In this document: positions 11,733 through 23,000 of the stretch, piece by piece | Layout: every line of letters starts with the position of its first letter | Numbering within the stretch: the first letter of the stretch is position 1 | Source of the DNA: Labyrinthula sp. Ha | Taxonomy: Eukaryota; Sar; Bigyra; Labyrinthulida; Labyrinthulaceae | Length of the DNA stretch: 64,000 bases | Assembly (NCBI GenBank): GCA_015227615.1 | Contig: JAALGZ010000056.1 | Coordinates: 62,001 to 126,000, forward strand | Reading direction: 5' to 3' | Made by a program: the position numbers and the translations under genes | Notes under the pieces: model-generated | Seen by the model: the letters and a program-made list of their open reading frames with translations, nothing else | Databases searched by the model: none | Told to the model about the DNA's origin: nothing

Positions 11733-12411
11733 AAGTTCTTGGCAAAGCTATATTCTGTTTGGATAGCGAGGAAGTTCAGTTTCTTCACATTTGCCTTTAA
11801 GGATTAGAGTTGTTATTTATTCACTCTTGCGATATATTACCTGTTTTTTTTTCAACCCCTGTTTAACTATTTTTCATTGTATAAATGGAAGCTTGGATAA
11901 AATTGTGTCTATTTCTTTGTTTGGATCAGTATAGAAGAACCTACCATCTGCGTAATACAAGCTACTTAATATTAATCTATGAAGGAAAAAAAAAGTGAAG
12001 CAAAATTAGAAACTATAAAGTTGAATAGTTTTTACTTTTTATAGTAAAGTGGTTAAGAAAGTTGTCACAGAGTTTTGGTTTCCTCTAATCCGTAATGCCC
12101 GCGAAAAAGAAATAGTATAAAGGTTAAAGAGCAATTTTTCCCTTTTGCTTAACTTTTCTTATTAGTTAAGAAAGTGGTTTACATTACCTGACACTGATGA
12201 AAATATTTGTAATACAGGGATTAGAAACAGTAGTTTTGAAAAGAGCAACGTTTTCTGTCTTAACTTATTAGAACAGTTTTTCTTGCTCTACCAAAATAAA
12301 AAGATTAGATTGATTCCCCAAGATTTTGCTGTGACTTCTTATTTTTAGCTACCGCGATGAATGCTACTTTAGGTCATAAAGAGGCTTTAAAGTTTATTTT
12401 AAAGAAAAGAT
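11733..12411. other. intergenic between P3 and the copia element
   Basis: AT-rich, with no coding frame or repeat that I can support. It ends in AAGAT (12407-12411), the target duplicate of the copia insertion. Confidence 0.6.
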
Positions 12412-12865
12412 TGTTTAACGGAAAGCTCTTTTTTTTCTTTTTTTCTTAATTAACAATTAAAAACTAAAAACTGTATCGAACTAATCACGGCTGAAGTGAC
12501 GCCTCCGTCAGATCCTTTCACAGCTGGGAACCTACTAGACGGAGTAACCAGTTTCACAAACCCTAACTGTAAACACAGGAAATCACAGAAGTTATTCTGC
12601 TACCTGTTACAACTCAGACTCTCAAGAACTTAACTTCCTACACAAACTGGCTGGGAAGAAGTTCTACCGAGGAATTAAAGCCAACATGGCGACCGGGCAC
12701 AGGGAAACTCTTTCTAAACAATTTCAACGTCAACTTCTCACCGGGAAGAAGTTCTGAATAAGAAGTAACAAAACGTCCAAATGAACCAACCGGGACGTTA
12801 CCCAAAATATGCACAAAATGAAAATCTATCTTTTCTGAAATTAACGAAGTTGTTAATTTCCAACA
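12412..12865 (-). repeat. copia 3' LTR (454 bp)
   Basis: Identical by eye to 17064-17517; TG...CA ends; flanked outside by AAGAT. Confidence 0.96.
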
Positions 12866-15800
12866 CTCCCCCGTGGATGAAGAAGTTTATTCCTCATAGG
12901 GACGAAGTCTCCACTTACTTTTGTCATAATATCTGACAAGTTTAACTTCGAAGCCACATACTCAAGTTCCAACAATCCTTCTTGAGTCCACTGTTGAAGT
13001 GCATAGTACTTTGTTGCCATGTGCTTGTTCATGTCACTTGGTGCTGCGCGATCAATTACATTAAGAACCGCTTGATTGTCAACGTAAACATTAATCGGCC
13101 AAGTCTTCATTCCAAAGAAATCCTCAAGCAATCTTGCAACAAACATGACTTCTTTCGCACCTGCGTAAAGTGACAAGTACTCACTTTGTGCTGTAGAAGT
13201 ACAAACCATCTTAATTTTCTTTGATTTCCAATGAATCAACCCACCATTAAGAAAGATTAAAAAACCTCCAGTACTTCTAAATTTCTCGAGTTTGTCGTCT
13301 GCAAAACTAGCATCACAGAAAAGCTCTAGCTTTGAGCTACCTGAAAAACGCTTCATGACCAAGCCCAAGTCACTTGTACCACAAAGGTACGCAAGAATTG
13401 ACTTTGCTCTTCTGTACACTTCCTTTGTACCATCATGAAGTCTTCTAGCAATTCGATTAACAGCGTAACTGATGTCTGGTCTTGACATTGTACTCAGATA
13501 ATTGAGCTCACCAAACAACTTTTGAAGAGGTTTGATGTCATCTAAAGCAACTGATTTCTCATCCCACTTTAGATTCTCAATCATCGGTTTACTTGGAAAC
13601 TTAGTGATTCTGTACCTTGTACCCATGTCATGGATTTTTTCATCCTGATGAATCGCAACGCCTGACTTTCCTCGCATTAATTGAAGTCCAACAAACTTGT
13701 TTACTTCACTAGTGCATTTCACTTTGAATTTCTCCAACAAGAAAACTTCACAAAGCGCCATCAAACGCAAATCCTTTGATCCAATCAAAAAATCATCAAC
13801 GTAGAGTACTAACCACAAAGAAGCACCATCCTTCTCACAAGAAAACAAAGAAGGACATCTCGCAGATGGTTTCAAACCAAAATGTTTAACAACATCAACA
13901 AATTTCCAGTACCAAACTTGTCCAGCAATGGCTAAGCCATACAAGCTAGCCCAACATTCATAGACCATGTCATTAGCTTTAGTTTTTCTAGGGTGACCAT
14001 TGGGAAGTAGCAAGTAAACTGGTTCATCCATTCTACCATTCAAGTAAGCACTTGGACAATCACCTTGCTTAACGTACCACCCAAAACCTTTTGCCAAACA
14101 AATGAACAAGCGAAGCTCTAGCGCACCAGCTGCTGGGCTGTAACAATTTTCTGGTCGATCAAACTGAAGATCACCTCTAGCTGCTAACCTAACTTTGCGC
14201 TTCACAGCTCCAGAAATATTGTCAATCTTTTCTGTAAGAACTTCTCTAAAAGGAATGCATCTCATTTCTTTTCTTCTTGGTACAATTTTCAGCTCACCCT
14301 GCTTCTCAAGTTTTGAAATCTCATCTAAGTAGGACTTTTCCCACTCATCATTAGATGCTAAAGCTTCTTTGTACGACTTGAAACCCTTCTTCAAATTTCC
14401 TTGGAGCTTAGCTTGAGCAATGACAGATGGGATCGCAAGCAGTGCCTGTGATGATCCAGGTTGGTTTCCTGGTCTAAGTGAAGTCAGCGTTTCTTTAAAA
14501 CGCTCTGGAACTCTAACACTTGAACGAAGTCGACTTGCAATTGGTGAGTCAGAAGTTTCACTTCCTTCATCGTTTTCTTCAACAGGCTCTGAGAAAACAT
14601 CCTCAGACTCTTCTGACAGTGGCGTGTCGTAAAGTTCTGCTGTCTCAGGTTCAACTTCGTGCTCCGGGTTACTGACCACAGGAGCTTGTGGTCTGTTTAG
14701 TGACTGTTGAACACTAAACTCACTTACATCGTCATCAAAAGTTTCGGCCTCTTCCAAAGTTCTTCTTGGGGCAAAGAATTCACTTAAAGACTCTTCCTGC
14801 TCCCCCGTTGCACCAAGCAACGTACTCTTGGAATCCAAAAACTTTTGTTCATCACAGAAGAAACTTCTTGTAGCAAAAATTCTTCCGCTTGTAACATCTC
14901 TGACAATGTACCCATCGAAATTTTCACCGTAGCCTAGGAACATTACCTTTGTTGCAGTGTCATCTAACTTACGCCTGTTTTCGCGATGTACGTGAGCAAA
15001 ACCAACGACTCCAAAGATTCTAAGCTTTTCCAAAGGCGGTTTGACGCCGTACAAAAGCTCCCAAGGAGAAATGTCCTCTCGCGAAAGTTTCGTAAAATTG
15101 TAAGCATGGGTTGCACATTTCATTGCAAATGACCAAAAACCTCTACTAAGACCTGCCTGTTTAATCAAACTTCTTGTGTTTTCCAACAGAATACGATTAG
15201 AGTTCTCTGCACGACCATTCTGTTCATGTTCGTACGCAACTGTTACCTGGTGTTTGATTCCTTTTTTACTCAAAAAACCATCAAGACCTTCATTGCAAAA
15301 CTCCGTTCCATTGTCTGTTCTTAAAAATTGAACCTGGCCTGGAAACACTCTGTCTAATTGACTCAAGTGAGCAACCATCAGCGCAACTACTTCACTTTTC
15401 TTACCAAAAGGAAAACTCCACTGAAATTGCGACCTAGCATCAGTGACAACTAAAGCTCTACTCTTGCGATCAATCGACATGTCGTAAGGTCCAACTGTGT
15501 CTGCAACTAAAAGTTCCAGCAATTTCCTCTCTGTGGGAAACTTGCTAACTTTGGGAATCCTTACACGATGTAATTTCCCCTTCATGCATCCAACACAAGT
15601 AGATCTGGAGCCAAGCTTCGCATCCTTCTTGACAAGACTAGAGACACTTCTAACCAATCGATCCTCACTGCAGTGGTTTAGTCGGTTGTGCCAAACTTCA
15701 AGCGAAACCATTGCTTTTTCCTTTGGCAAAAAATGCACTCTGAACAGTCCATCTGCACATCGTTTAGCTTTGTAAACAACCTTACCCTTGGACATGATCG

Positions 15801-16896
15801 TTGCAACATCCTTTGAAAACGACACATCAACACCTTTTGCTGTCAAAGCAGCAACAGAAAGCAACCTAGGTGCTCCTGGCCAATAAAGTGCTCCAGAAAG
15901 AGAGACTGGTTTTCCATTTTCTAACGTAAGTTTAACATCACCAGCTTTGTCCGTGCAAATCTCGCCGCTAGCAGTAGAAATCTGCCGCTCAGGAATTCTA
16001 ACCTTGTTTGAGAAAAGTTCACCCTCACCACACACATGTTGTGTAGCGCCAGAATCCAAAATGAAACTAATGCGCTTCTCATTCAGCTTCGCTGCACACA
16101 TCCAAGCTTCTTCTCTTTGATTTTTTCTAGGTTTTTCTCCAGATTCTTTTCCTTTCTTCGAATTCTTTTCCGGACACTCAGAGCGGTAATGCCCTTTCTT
16201 CCCACATCCAAAACATCTTGCAGAAGACTTCTTCTTCTTTTTTCGTTTCTTTTTAGATGTGGTCTCGCCAGTTTTCATTGCCATCTCTCTTTCACTAACT
16301 TGGCTGTTTTTACCAGGATGGTAAAGTCCACTGTCCATGAGGTAATCCAAAACAGCATCAAAAGTTGTTTCCCAAATTGACCTCGCATCAGGTGAGGACT
16401 CTGCTACTCTCTTCAGAGAATGAGTAACCATGGACAAACTCTTTGGCAATCTTTCTAAGAAATTAAGGGAAAGATCCTGCCAACTAATCACACCATTCAT
16501 TGAGTCCAACTGCGCAACCAACGCTTGGAAACGGGTCATAAACCTAAAGTAGTCCCTCTCAAAAGTGATCTGAGCTAACTCCTGTCTGAGTTTTCTTTTC
16601 TGATTCGCAACAGAACCCACAAACATCCTTTTAATCGTTCTGAACATCTCGTAGGCACTAGAGTAATGCCTAACCGCAACAACAAGCTCCATTTCTAGAC
16701 TTCCAAGTAAATCTCTTCTGCAACGAGCCTTTACTAAATCTACTGAAACACCTGCATCTTGAACTTCAATCTGGGTGCCTTCGCTAACATGTTCCCAGAA
16801 ACCCAGAGTCTCAAAATGCGCTTGTAACTGCGCAATCCAGTCGTAGATGTCTCCATTCAAACCAAGTTTCCGAAGTTTAGGTACACGATCCATCAA
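12853..16896 (-). CDS. copia gag-pol polyprotein (1347 codons, whole)
   Basis: A single open frame holds, in order: a gag domain of the UBN2 type; a zinc knuckle CFGCGKKGHYRSEC (about residues 229-242); an aspartic protease with DSGATQHVC; a GAG-pre-integrase block with WHNRLNH and CVGCMKGK; an integrase core with LLVADTVG and RTDNGTEF; a reverse transcriptase with LYVDDFLIG; and RNase H with FCDASFADDK. The order protease, integrase, RT, RNase H defines Ty1/copia (Pseudoviridae-like). The frame runs a few codons into the 3' LTR. Function in life: makes the virus-like particle, copies the RNA and integrates the cDNA. It looks whole. Confidence 0.95.
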   Translation of the reverse strand: MMDRVPKLRKLGLNGDIYDWIAQLQAHFETLGFWEHVSEGTQIEVQDAGVSVDLVKARCRRDLLGSLEMELVVAVRHYSSAYEMFRTIKRMFVGSVANQKRKLRQELAQITFERDYFRFMTRFQALVAQLDSMNGVISWQDLSLNFLERLPKSLSMVTHSLKRVAESSPDARSIWETTFDAVLDYLMDSGLYHPGKNSQVSEREMAMKTGETTSKKKRKKKKKSSARCFGCGKKGHYRSECPEKNSKKGKESGEKPRKNQREEAWMCAAKLNEKRISFILDSGATQHVCGEGELFSNKVRIPERQISTASGEICTDKAGDVKLTLENGKPVSLSGALYWPGAPRLLSVAALTAKGVDVSFSKDVATIMSKGKVVYKAKRCADGLFRVHFLPKEKAMVSLEVWHNRLNHCSEDRLVRSVSSLVKKDAKLGSRSTCVGCMKGKLHRVRIPKVSKFPTERKLLELLVADTVGPYDMSIDRKSRALVVTDARSQFQWSFPFGKKSEVVALMVAHLSQLDRVFPGQVQFLRTDNGTEFCNEGLDGFLSKKGIKHQVTVAYEHEQNGRAENSNRILLENTRSLIKQAGLSRGFWSFAMKCATHAYNFTKLSREDISPWELLYGVKPPLEKLRIFGVVGFAHVHRENRRKLDDTATKVMFLGYGENFDGYIVRDVTSGRIFATRSFFCDEQKFLDSKSTLLGATGEQEESLSEFFAPRRTLEEAETFDDDVSEFSVQQSLNRPQAPVVSNPEHEVEPETAELYDTPLSEESEDVFSEPVEENDEGSETSDSPIASRLRSSVRVPERFKETLTSLRPGNQPGSSQALLAIPSVIAQAKLQGNLKKGFKSYKEALASNDEWEKSYLDEISKLEKQGELKIVPRRKEMRCIPFREVLTEKIDNISGAVKRKVRLAARGDLQFDRPENCYSPAAGALELRLFICLAKGFGWYVKQGDCPSAYLNGRMDEPVYLLLPNGHPRKTKANDMVYECWASLYGLAIAGQVWYWKFVDVVKHFGLKPSARCPSLFSCEKDGASLWLVLYVDDFLIGSKDLRLMALCEVFLLEKFKVKCTSEVNKFVGLQLMRGKSGVAIHQDEKIHDMGTRYRITKFPSKPMIENLKWDEKSVALDDIKPLQKLFGELNYLSTMSRPDISYAVNRIARRLHDGTKEVYRRAKSILAYLCGTSDLGLVMKRFSGSSKLELFCDASFADDKLEKFRSTGGFLIFLNGGLIHWKSKKIKMVCTSTAQSEYLSLYAGAKEVMFVARLLEDFFGMKTWPINVYVDNQAVLNVIDRAAPSDMNKHMATKYYALQQWTQEGLLELEYVASKLNLSDIMTKVSGDFVPMRNKLLHPRGSVGN

Positions 16897-17063
16897 GCTT
16901 CAATCCAAAACTTGATCCGGCCGTCTGAACCTTCAAACAGAGTAAAAAAATCCCAGGAGACTCGCACTCCTATAGTTTTTCTTTAACTAGGGATGTGAGT
17001 TTTTACTCCTAGGGCAGAACTTACTCACAAGTATTGGTGTATCCGCTTTTTAGGCTCTTAACC

Positions 17064-17517
17064 TGTTTAACGGAAAGCTCTTTTTTTTCTTTTTTTCTTA
17101 ATTAACAATTAAAAACTAAAAACTGTATCGAACTAATCACGGCTGAAGTGACGCCTCCGTCAGATCCTTTCACAGCTGGGAACCTACTAGACGGAGTAAC
17201 CAGTTTCACAAACCCTAACTGTAAACACAGGAAATCACAGAAGTTATTCTGCTACCTGTTACAACTCAGACTCTCAAGAACTTAACTTCCTACACAAACT
17301 GGCTGGGAAGAAGTTCTACCGAGGAATTAAAGCCAACATGGCGACCGGGCACAGGGAAACTCTTTCTAAACAATTTCAACGTCAACTTCTCACCGGGAAG
17401 AAGTTCTGAATAAGAAGTAACAAAACGTCCAAATGAACCAACCGGGACGTTACCCAAAATATGCACAAAATGAAAATCTATCTTTTCTGAAATTAACGAA
17501 GTTGTTAATTTCCAACA
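17064..17517 (-). repeat. copia 5' LTR (454 bp)
   Basis: Identical by eye to 12412-12865. The leader between this LTR and the coding frame is 16897-17063. Confidence 0.96.
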
Positions 17518-17522
17518 AAGAT

Positions 17523-18199
17523 AAGCTGACTAGAAGGAATGTATTATTAGAAGTGCAATAATACTCTGGATTTATATCTAAATGCAAGGTTCATATGTTG
17601 AAGAACAAATATTTAGATGTTAACTCTTTTTCAACAATATTAGAACATGAGTCATAAACTTGCTGTTCAAATAGTATATAATTATGGAAACCCATGTTAG
17701 ATGATTTGGTAGTTTCTTAGTGCTGGCATTAACGCGGAAGAAAAGCCCGAATAGTACAGATATAGCTTCACATCGGTATGCATTCTAAACTACATAAACT
17801 TACATTACAATTGATACCACGGGTAAAGGTGATCTTTTGAACAGAGTTTGGGCAGATCATATGTAATCTTTGAAGTTTTCTCGGAGGATATTGTGTTTTA
17901 CATCCTTATACCTATCTTCTCAAGACGTCTCGGGAAGAAGTTTTAACACTTCAATTATACTTTTTGCAATACCTTCTCACTTTCTTAGTAGCGAAATTTA
18001 GATCTGGTTAAGCACCTTTTTCTTTTGGCAAATTTTCTTAAGAAACTTGACTCCGAACGACTATATTTCATCTACCAACGTATTTTGAATGAACCGTCCC
18101 CTACTGTTATGTCGATATATTCATTTTTCTTCTTAGTTAACTATGTGAAAGATCTCTTTTCTTGTTAGTGTTAAATGTTAAATCGTAAATGCTCGTATT
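17523..18199. other. intergenic between copia and gypsy A
   Basis: AT-rich, without a supported gene or repeat. Confidence 0.5.
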
Positions 18200-18321
18200 A
18201 CAAAGACATTTCAACGATAATATATTAAAATATATTTATACATTACATATGTTCTAGCTATGAAGGCTGAAACGATAGTCAAATACAAAGAGGATGTGTC
18301 TTCGTGTCCTTTGAGGATGCA
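18200..18321 (-). repeat. decayed solo LTR related to element A
   Basis: Shares TACATTACATATG, GAAACGATAGTC and CGTGTCCTTTGAGGA in the same order as the LTR at 18437-18606, with insertions and mismatches between. It is therefore an older LTR of the same family lying just outside element A. The far edge is unclear. Confidence 0.6.
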
Positions 18322-18436
18322 TTATAAACTGCGATTTTCTAATGACAACCATATCTGATTTAAATAGGTTTTAAGTAATAAACCCATATGACAACTGGAA
18401 AATGTACAATACAAAATATTTGCAGATTAATCGTAT

Positions 18437-18606
18437 TGTCTTCTGGGTTAACTTTTATGACTTAATAAATTAGTGTAGAATATTGCATTAACGGTTAAGT
18501 TTTCACGATAAGTAACGGTTATATTTCAACTAACTAAAATATATTACATATGACATAAGTGTTCCAATTACGTTAACTAAAACGATAGTCGTGTCCTTTG
18601 AGGACA
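18437..18606 (-). repeat. element A 3' LTR (170 bp)
   Basis: Pairs with 26149-26318; on the plus strand it begins TGTCTTCTGG and ends TTGAGGACA. Confidence 0.9.
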
Positions 18607-18629
18607 TCCCGCCTTGAAAGAGAGAGACC

Positions 18630-19250
18630 CTATATATTTAAGGGTGAGTATATAACATGTGCTTTAGGTTCAAGCTCAATTCCACAACTGCTCCAATACT
18701 GTCTTAAGTTATTACTTCTGACAAACATTTCAAACTTTTTGCAGTGAGGAAATATTTGATCTAAGATCCAATAGAATGTTTCAGGCTTAGTAGAAGGTTC
18801 CAAAGGAATAGTGGTAATCGGGTCGAGGAAATGATTGAGTTTGTACTCACCGAATGTATCAGTATGATAAGTTGATTCTTGTTCTCTCCTTTGAAATACT
18901 AAACATGTTTCTTGGGCATGCTGTAAAAAGTAACCTAAGCTCTTAAATAAGGAACCAGATCTATGTGATTTAGTCCATGTAAAAAGATCAATTTGATAAT
19001 AATTTTGATTCTGTGCCCAAGATAAGGAAATATTATAGGACGAATTAGTAACCCATAAGAATAAATAACTTCCCAAAGGAAAGTGTTGTAAAGGTAAGTT
19101 CAGTTTCATAAATTCAGAGTTAGATAAAGTCGGGTAGTCGAGTGTAATACCTCGTGTAGGGTTTGAATTACTTATTTTCCACGGAGGATCTATAACAAGG
19201 ATTTGATAAATGTTTTGCTTTGAATAAGGTTTTTTAAATTCTAAATCGAA
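18630..19250 (-). other. MT-A70-like N6-adenine methyltransferase module of element A
   Basis: The coding sense shows the catalytic DPPW (19179-19190), then LDYPTLS, GSYLFLWVTNS, a Trp-containing WTKSHRSG stretch, HAQETCLVFQR, and near the end KPETFYWILDQIFP and KKFEMFVRSNNLR. This is the motif order of MT-A70 enzymes (METTL3, METTL4, ciliate MTA1), which move a methyl group from S-adenosylmethionine to the N6 of adenine in RNA or DNA. The module lies after the integrase and chromodomain and ends 24 bases before the 3' LTR, so it belongs to the element and not to a host gene. The frame before it (20065-19241) has a stretch around YLPFRSKQQISTQIQRL that looks Myb/SANT-like, which would supply DNA binding; this is weaker. 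Treated as a fossil part. Confidence 0.8.
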
Positions 19251-20065
19251 AACTTTTTGATGAAAAGTCTTGCATCAGGTGGTGTGAGATAAATGATTCC
19301 CTCACATCCTAAGATCGTGTAATAATTACCACCATTATATACTAAACTAACTTTATCTCCTGAAACCAGATTTACAGAAGTAAGTTGAATCTTATTGTCA
19401 ATGAGAACTAATGAAATAGAAATAGAATCTTGTCTATAAGTGTAACTTCTCGGCGTGTCCTGTAATTCTTTTATTTGTTGACAAAAAGTAATTGCCTTAG
19501 AATATAGAGCGGAAAGATCTGACCAATAACTAGGTAGTTTCAATAAAGATTTGTAAAGATCATTAAGTATAACTTCACTTCCTTCCACTGCTTTCGTCAA
19601 AGGTTCAGAACTACTCAATATTTTTGACTCTAAAAGTTCAAGAGAAGTAATACCAAATTGGGATAAAAATAGTTTGCAATCATCAGAATTAGGATATTCT
19701 TCTTTCATCAACCTGAGATGTTTAAGATCGCCAGCTCTTCTGAAATAAGGGATTTTTATCTCATCTGCATCTGATGTTATTTCAACTTCTTGAGAGAATA
19801 AAGATAATATTTTTTCTTTTTCCGTGTAAGTGTTGAAACGTCCTGGTAAATTCTTGTGCATTGTTTTAATTGCAAAGTGTTCTTGAAGAAAATATCTAAG
19901 TTTGTAAACATCAAATCTACGGTTATGAAAAATACCAATAGATTGTAAGTTGCAAAGCCTCTGAATCTGAGTAGAGATCTGTTGCTTTGACCTAAAAGGT
20001 AAATAATTTCCTTCTAAATAGTCTACGTATTTTCCTGAGCCAAATTTCATGATTAAGAGTCTCAA
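19241..20065 (-). other. element A accessory frame, possible Myb/SANT-like N-terminus
   Basis: A 274-codon frame between the chromodomain part and the methyltransferase part. The first 60 residues resemble a Myb/SANT helix-turn-helix (FGSGKYVDYLEGNYLPF, then RSKQQISTQIQRL); the rest is unrecognised. Position suggests it is the front of the same accessory module as the MT-A70 part. Low to moderate certainty for the Myb reading. Confidence 0.5.
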
Positions 20066-23000
20066 AATACTCTTCTCCTCGGATAACTATCCTAGAGTAT
20101 TCCCCCCTGGAATAAGTTCGAGGTTGGTATATTTTTGAATCTTCAAGTTTGATAAGCGGAATTTGAAACTTCTTATACACGAAATTTGATTCCTCCTTGA
20201 AATGTCGTGTTCTTCAATTACTCTTGAAATAAGCATCTTTAGATTGTTGTCGTCCATATTTTGAATGTAAGAATTAACTAAAATAGAAACATCTTCATAA
20301 ATAGTAACAGCTGGTTCCCAGGTGTCTTGATCTTGTTCAAAACCTAACCAGCAAATTTTAAACTCAAAAGAATTATTATCAGCAGATAATCTGCATCCAA
20401 CAATACTTTCTATTTCCAACTGCTTAAAATTGTGTATAAAAAGTGCTTTTAACTTCTTGCTTCCTAATGGACGAGTATGAGCATAGAACCAGATTCTAGA
20501 AGCATGAACTGTTCTTGTTTTACCTAAAAGAGATTCTACTAGGTAAACGTTGTTTGATAAAATATCTATAATTTGATAACGACCAATCCATACAAGACTT
20601 GTTTTTGCGTTTGCATGTTGTGTCCCATGTTCTGAAACTAAGACCCAATCACCTGGTGAGAATTGTAAAATGGGTGTAGCTGTTTTATTTCTTCTGCTAT
20701 TTTCAGCTTCTTGTTTTAATCTAACCACTTCAAATGTCCTTTCTTGAATAGCTTCTAGTTCCTGAACAATATTTTCTACATCTGAGAACATCTCTTCTTG
20801 ATTTGACGGATGATATAGTTCGTTAGCAACAGTTGTAGCAAAATGCTTCGAATTTCGTTCAACCAGAGGTGTTTCAAGTCGATGGTATAGAAATAATTCA
20901 ATTGGAGTTCTTCCAGCTCTTCTTTCCATGGGTTTGTTATTAATAATGTAAGTAATGAGAGGTAAAATGCTAGGCCACTGAGATTCATGTAACCCAAATT
21001 GGCTGACTAGCGACTTCAAATAATTGAGAATACCATTGTTAGCTGTCTCGACAGAACCATTTGTTCACGGTGAGTAGGCAATGGTGAAACTCTGATCGAA
21101 ACCAATTGATTTGCTTAGGTCATGTAACAGGTTATTTGAGAAGTGAGACCCGTTATCTGTAATGATCAGAAAATCTTCTGAAAAGCCAAAGTTAGCCCTT
21201 CACAATAAAAGTGCTTCCGCCATTTCCCGTGCGGTTGGCATTGTTTTGAAATGTAAATTGTGTTTATCGTGTCGCAGAGTCCAATATGACTAATACATAA
21301 CCAGTTTCGTTAATGTAAAGATAGTCTGGGTGAATTATGTCGCGAGCTTTCTTTGCCAATGATGTTAGATGGTAAGGTCTTCGTATAATACGGGGCGACT
21401 TTTGACAATGTAAACAGCGATTTCTGTACAAAGAGAGCAGTGAGCTTAAATCTTTCTTTCTAATTCCTTGTAAGAATACTTCCGACAAATACTTCTTTTC
21501 TGCAGAAGCACTTGGATGGTACCTTAAAACGTGATTCATTACAATATATCGAGGGGCTAGTTTTCTTGAAATGACCAAAAGATCGTCTTTATAGTAAATT
21601 CCATCCTTAATTTCATAGCTTGGTACCAAATATGAATCCGTCTGTTGTTGATGTTTCTTCAATATATCAAAGTCTATTGTTTTGAATGAAATATTAGGGT
21701 AAAAAGGGGAGAGATATGATATATGCTCGTTCAATTACTCTTGGTGTAAATTAGAACAATTTGTGGAAACAGAGACTCTATCTTCAAGTTCCGTTTCACC
21801 AAACGAGAAGTTATTAATCTTTGCTCTAACACGAGCTATTTCTAGTTCTTGGTTCATAATGTCTTGATAATTTTCATTGTTTGAGCACCTAAATATTCTT
21901 AGTTCACTTATATTTAGTTGGCTTGTTGAATTAATCTGAGTTAAATGTGAATAATCTCTATCTTCTGATTCTGAACTTTCTGAATATATTGATAAAACAG
22001 GTAAAGTATTATTTTGATATAAAATGTTGCATCTAGCAGTCTTTATTTCAGTTGTTTTTCCCCATCTATTGAGGAGGTCAGAGACGAAATTGCCTCTACT
22101 AGAAATATGAAAAATGGTTGAGTCAACCGACTGTAACCTTAGGATCCACCTGTAAAGGCGGTCTCAATATATTTTCCGCTCGTTTTGTTTTATTCTAACA
22201 ACGGAGAGAAGGGCTCTGTAGTCTGTGTATATGTAAATACCACCAGAGTGTGTCCTTAAAATGAACCCAATACGCTCAAATGCGTAGATTATAGGGTAGA
22301 GTTCTTTTGATGAAATATGCCATCTTAACTCGCTTGAAGAGAATGAGCCAGATAGAAACATAATTGGTCTGGGTTTGAGAGTCCTAACGTCATTTGTGAC
22401 GTTTCCCTCTTCGTCTTGAAGAACAACGAGACTCCAAACATCTTGAGATGAATCAGTAAATAGCAACAAAAAAATCTTTTCATCATATATAGCAAGAATA
22501 CGCTTGCTTGAATCAACTATTGCCTGCTTTAATAAATTATAGGCATGTTTGTTCTCCTCAGCCCATTCGACTTCTTCCTTTAATTTTTCTATTGCGGCCA
22601 GCTTCTTGCCCTTTAGATTTACATATTCTGCGAATGTCTTCCGTAATTGAGAGAGTTTTGGTATGTTGGGAGAGAGCCAATTGGCAAGGTAAGCAAGTTG
22701 AGCAGCTTCGTGTCTATATATATTGGTTTTGGCATGTTTAAGATTTTATCGAAGAAAGCTGGAGAGAAGTTCCAGTGACCCTCTCTTATTTCGTGGCCAC
22801 ACCAAATAGTGTGCTCTTCGCCAAAACCACATTTTCTGAGATTAAAGCGCACTTTTTGAGAAATAGCTCTTTGTAACAGCTTTTAAAGAATAATACATAG
22901 ATTTTTAAGGGAAGTTGAATAAACAAGAAAGTCATCCAGCCAGGCTAATACACCATTTTCTTCTGTGTTAAATAAATAGTCACCATCTTGATCGATAACT

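Larger units (their letters stand above)
12407..17522 (-). mobile_element. Ty1/copia LTR retrotransposon, looks whole and young
   Basis: Element body 12412-17517, flanked by the 5-bp direct repeat AAGAT (12407-12411 and 17518-17522). The two 454-bp LTRs are identical by eye, begin TG and end CA, so insertion was recent. One long frame on the minus strand carries all copia domains in the copia order (integrase before reverse transcriptase). A purine tract (GGGGGAG in element sense, about 12866-12874) abuts the 3' LTR. No palindrome is present at the primer-binding position, unlike elements A and B. It is inserted 0.7 kb downstream of P3 and has a higher G+C content than its surroundings. Confidence 0.96.
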
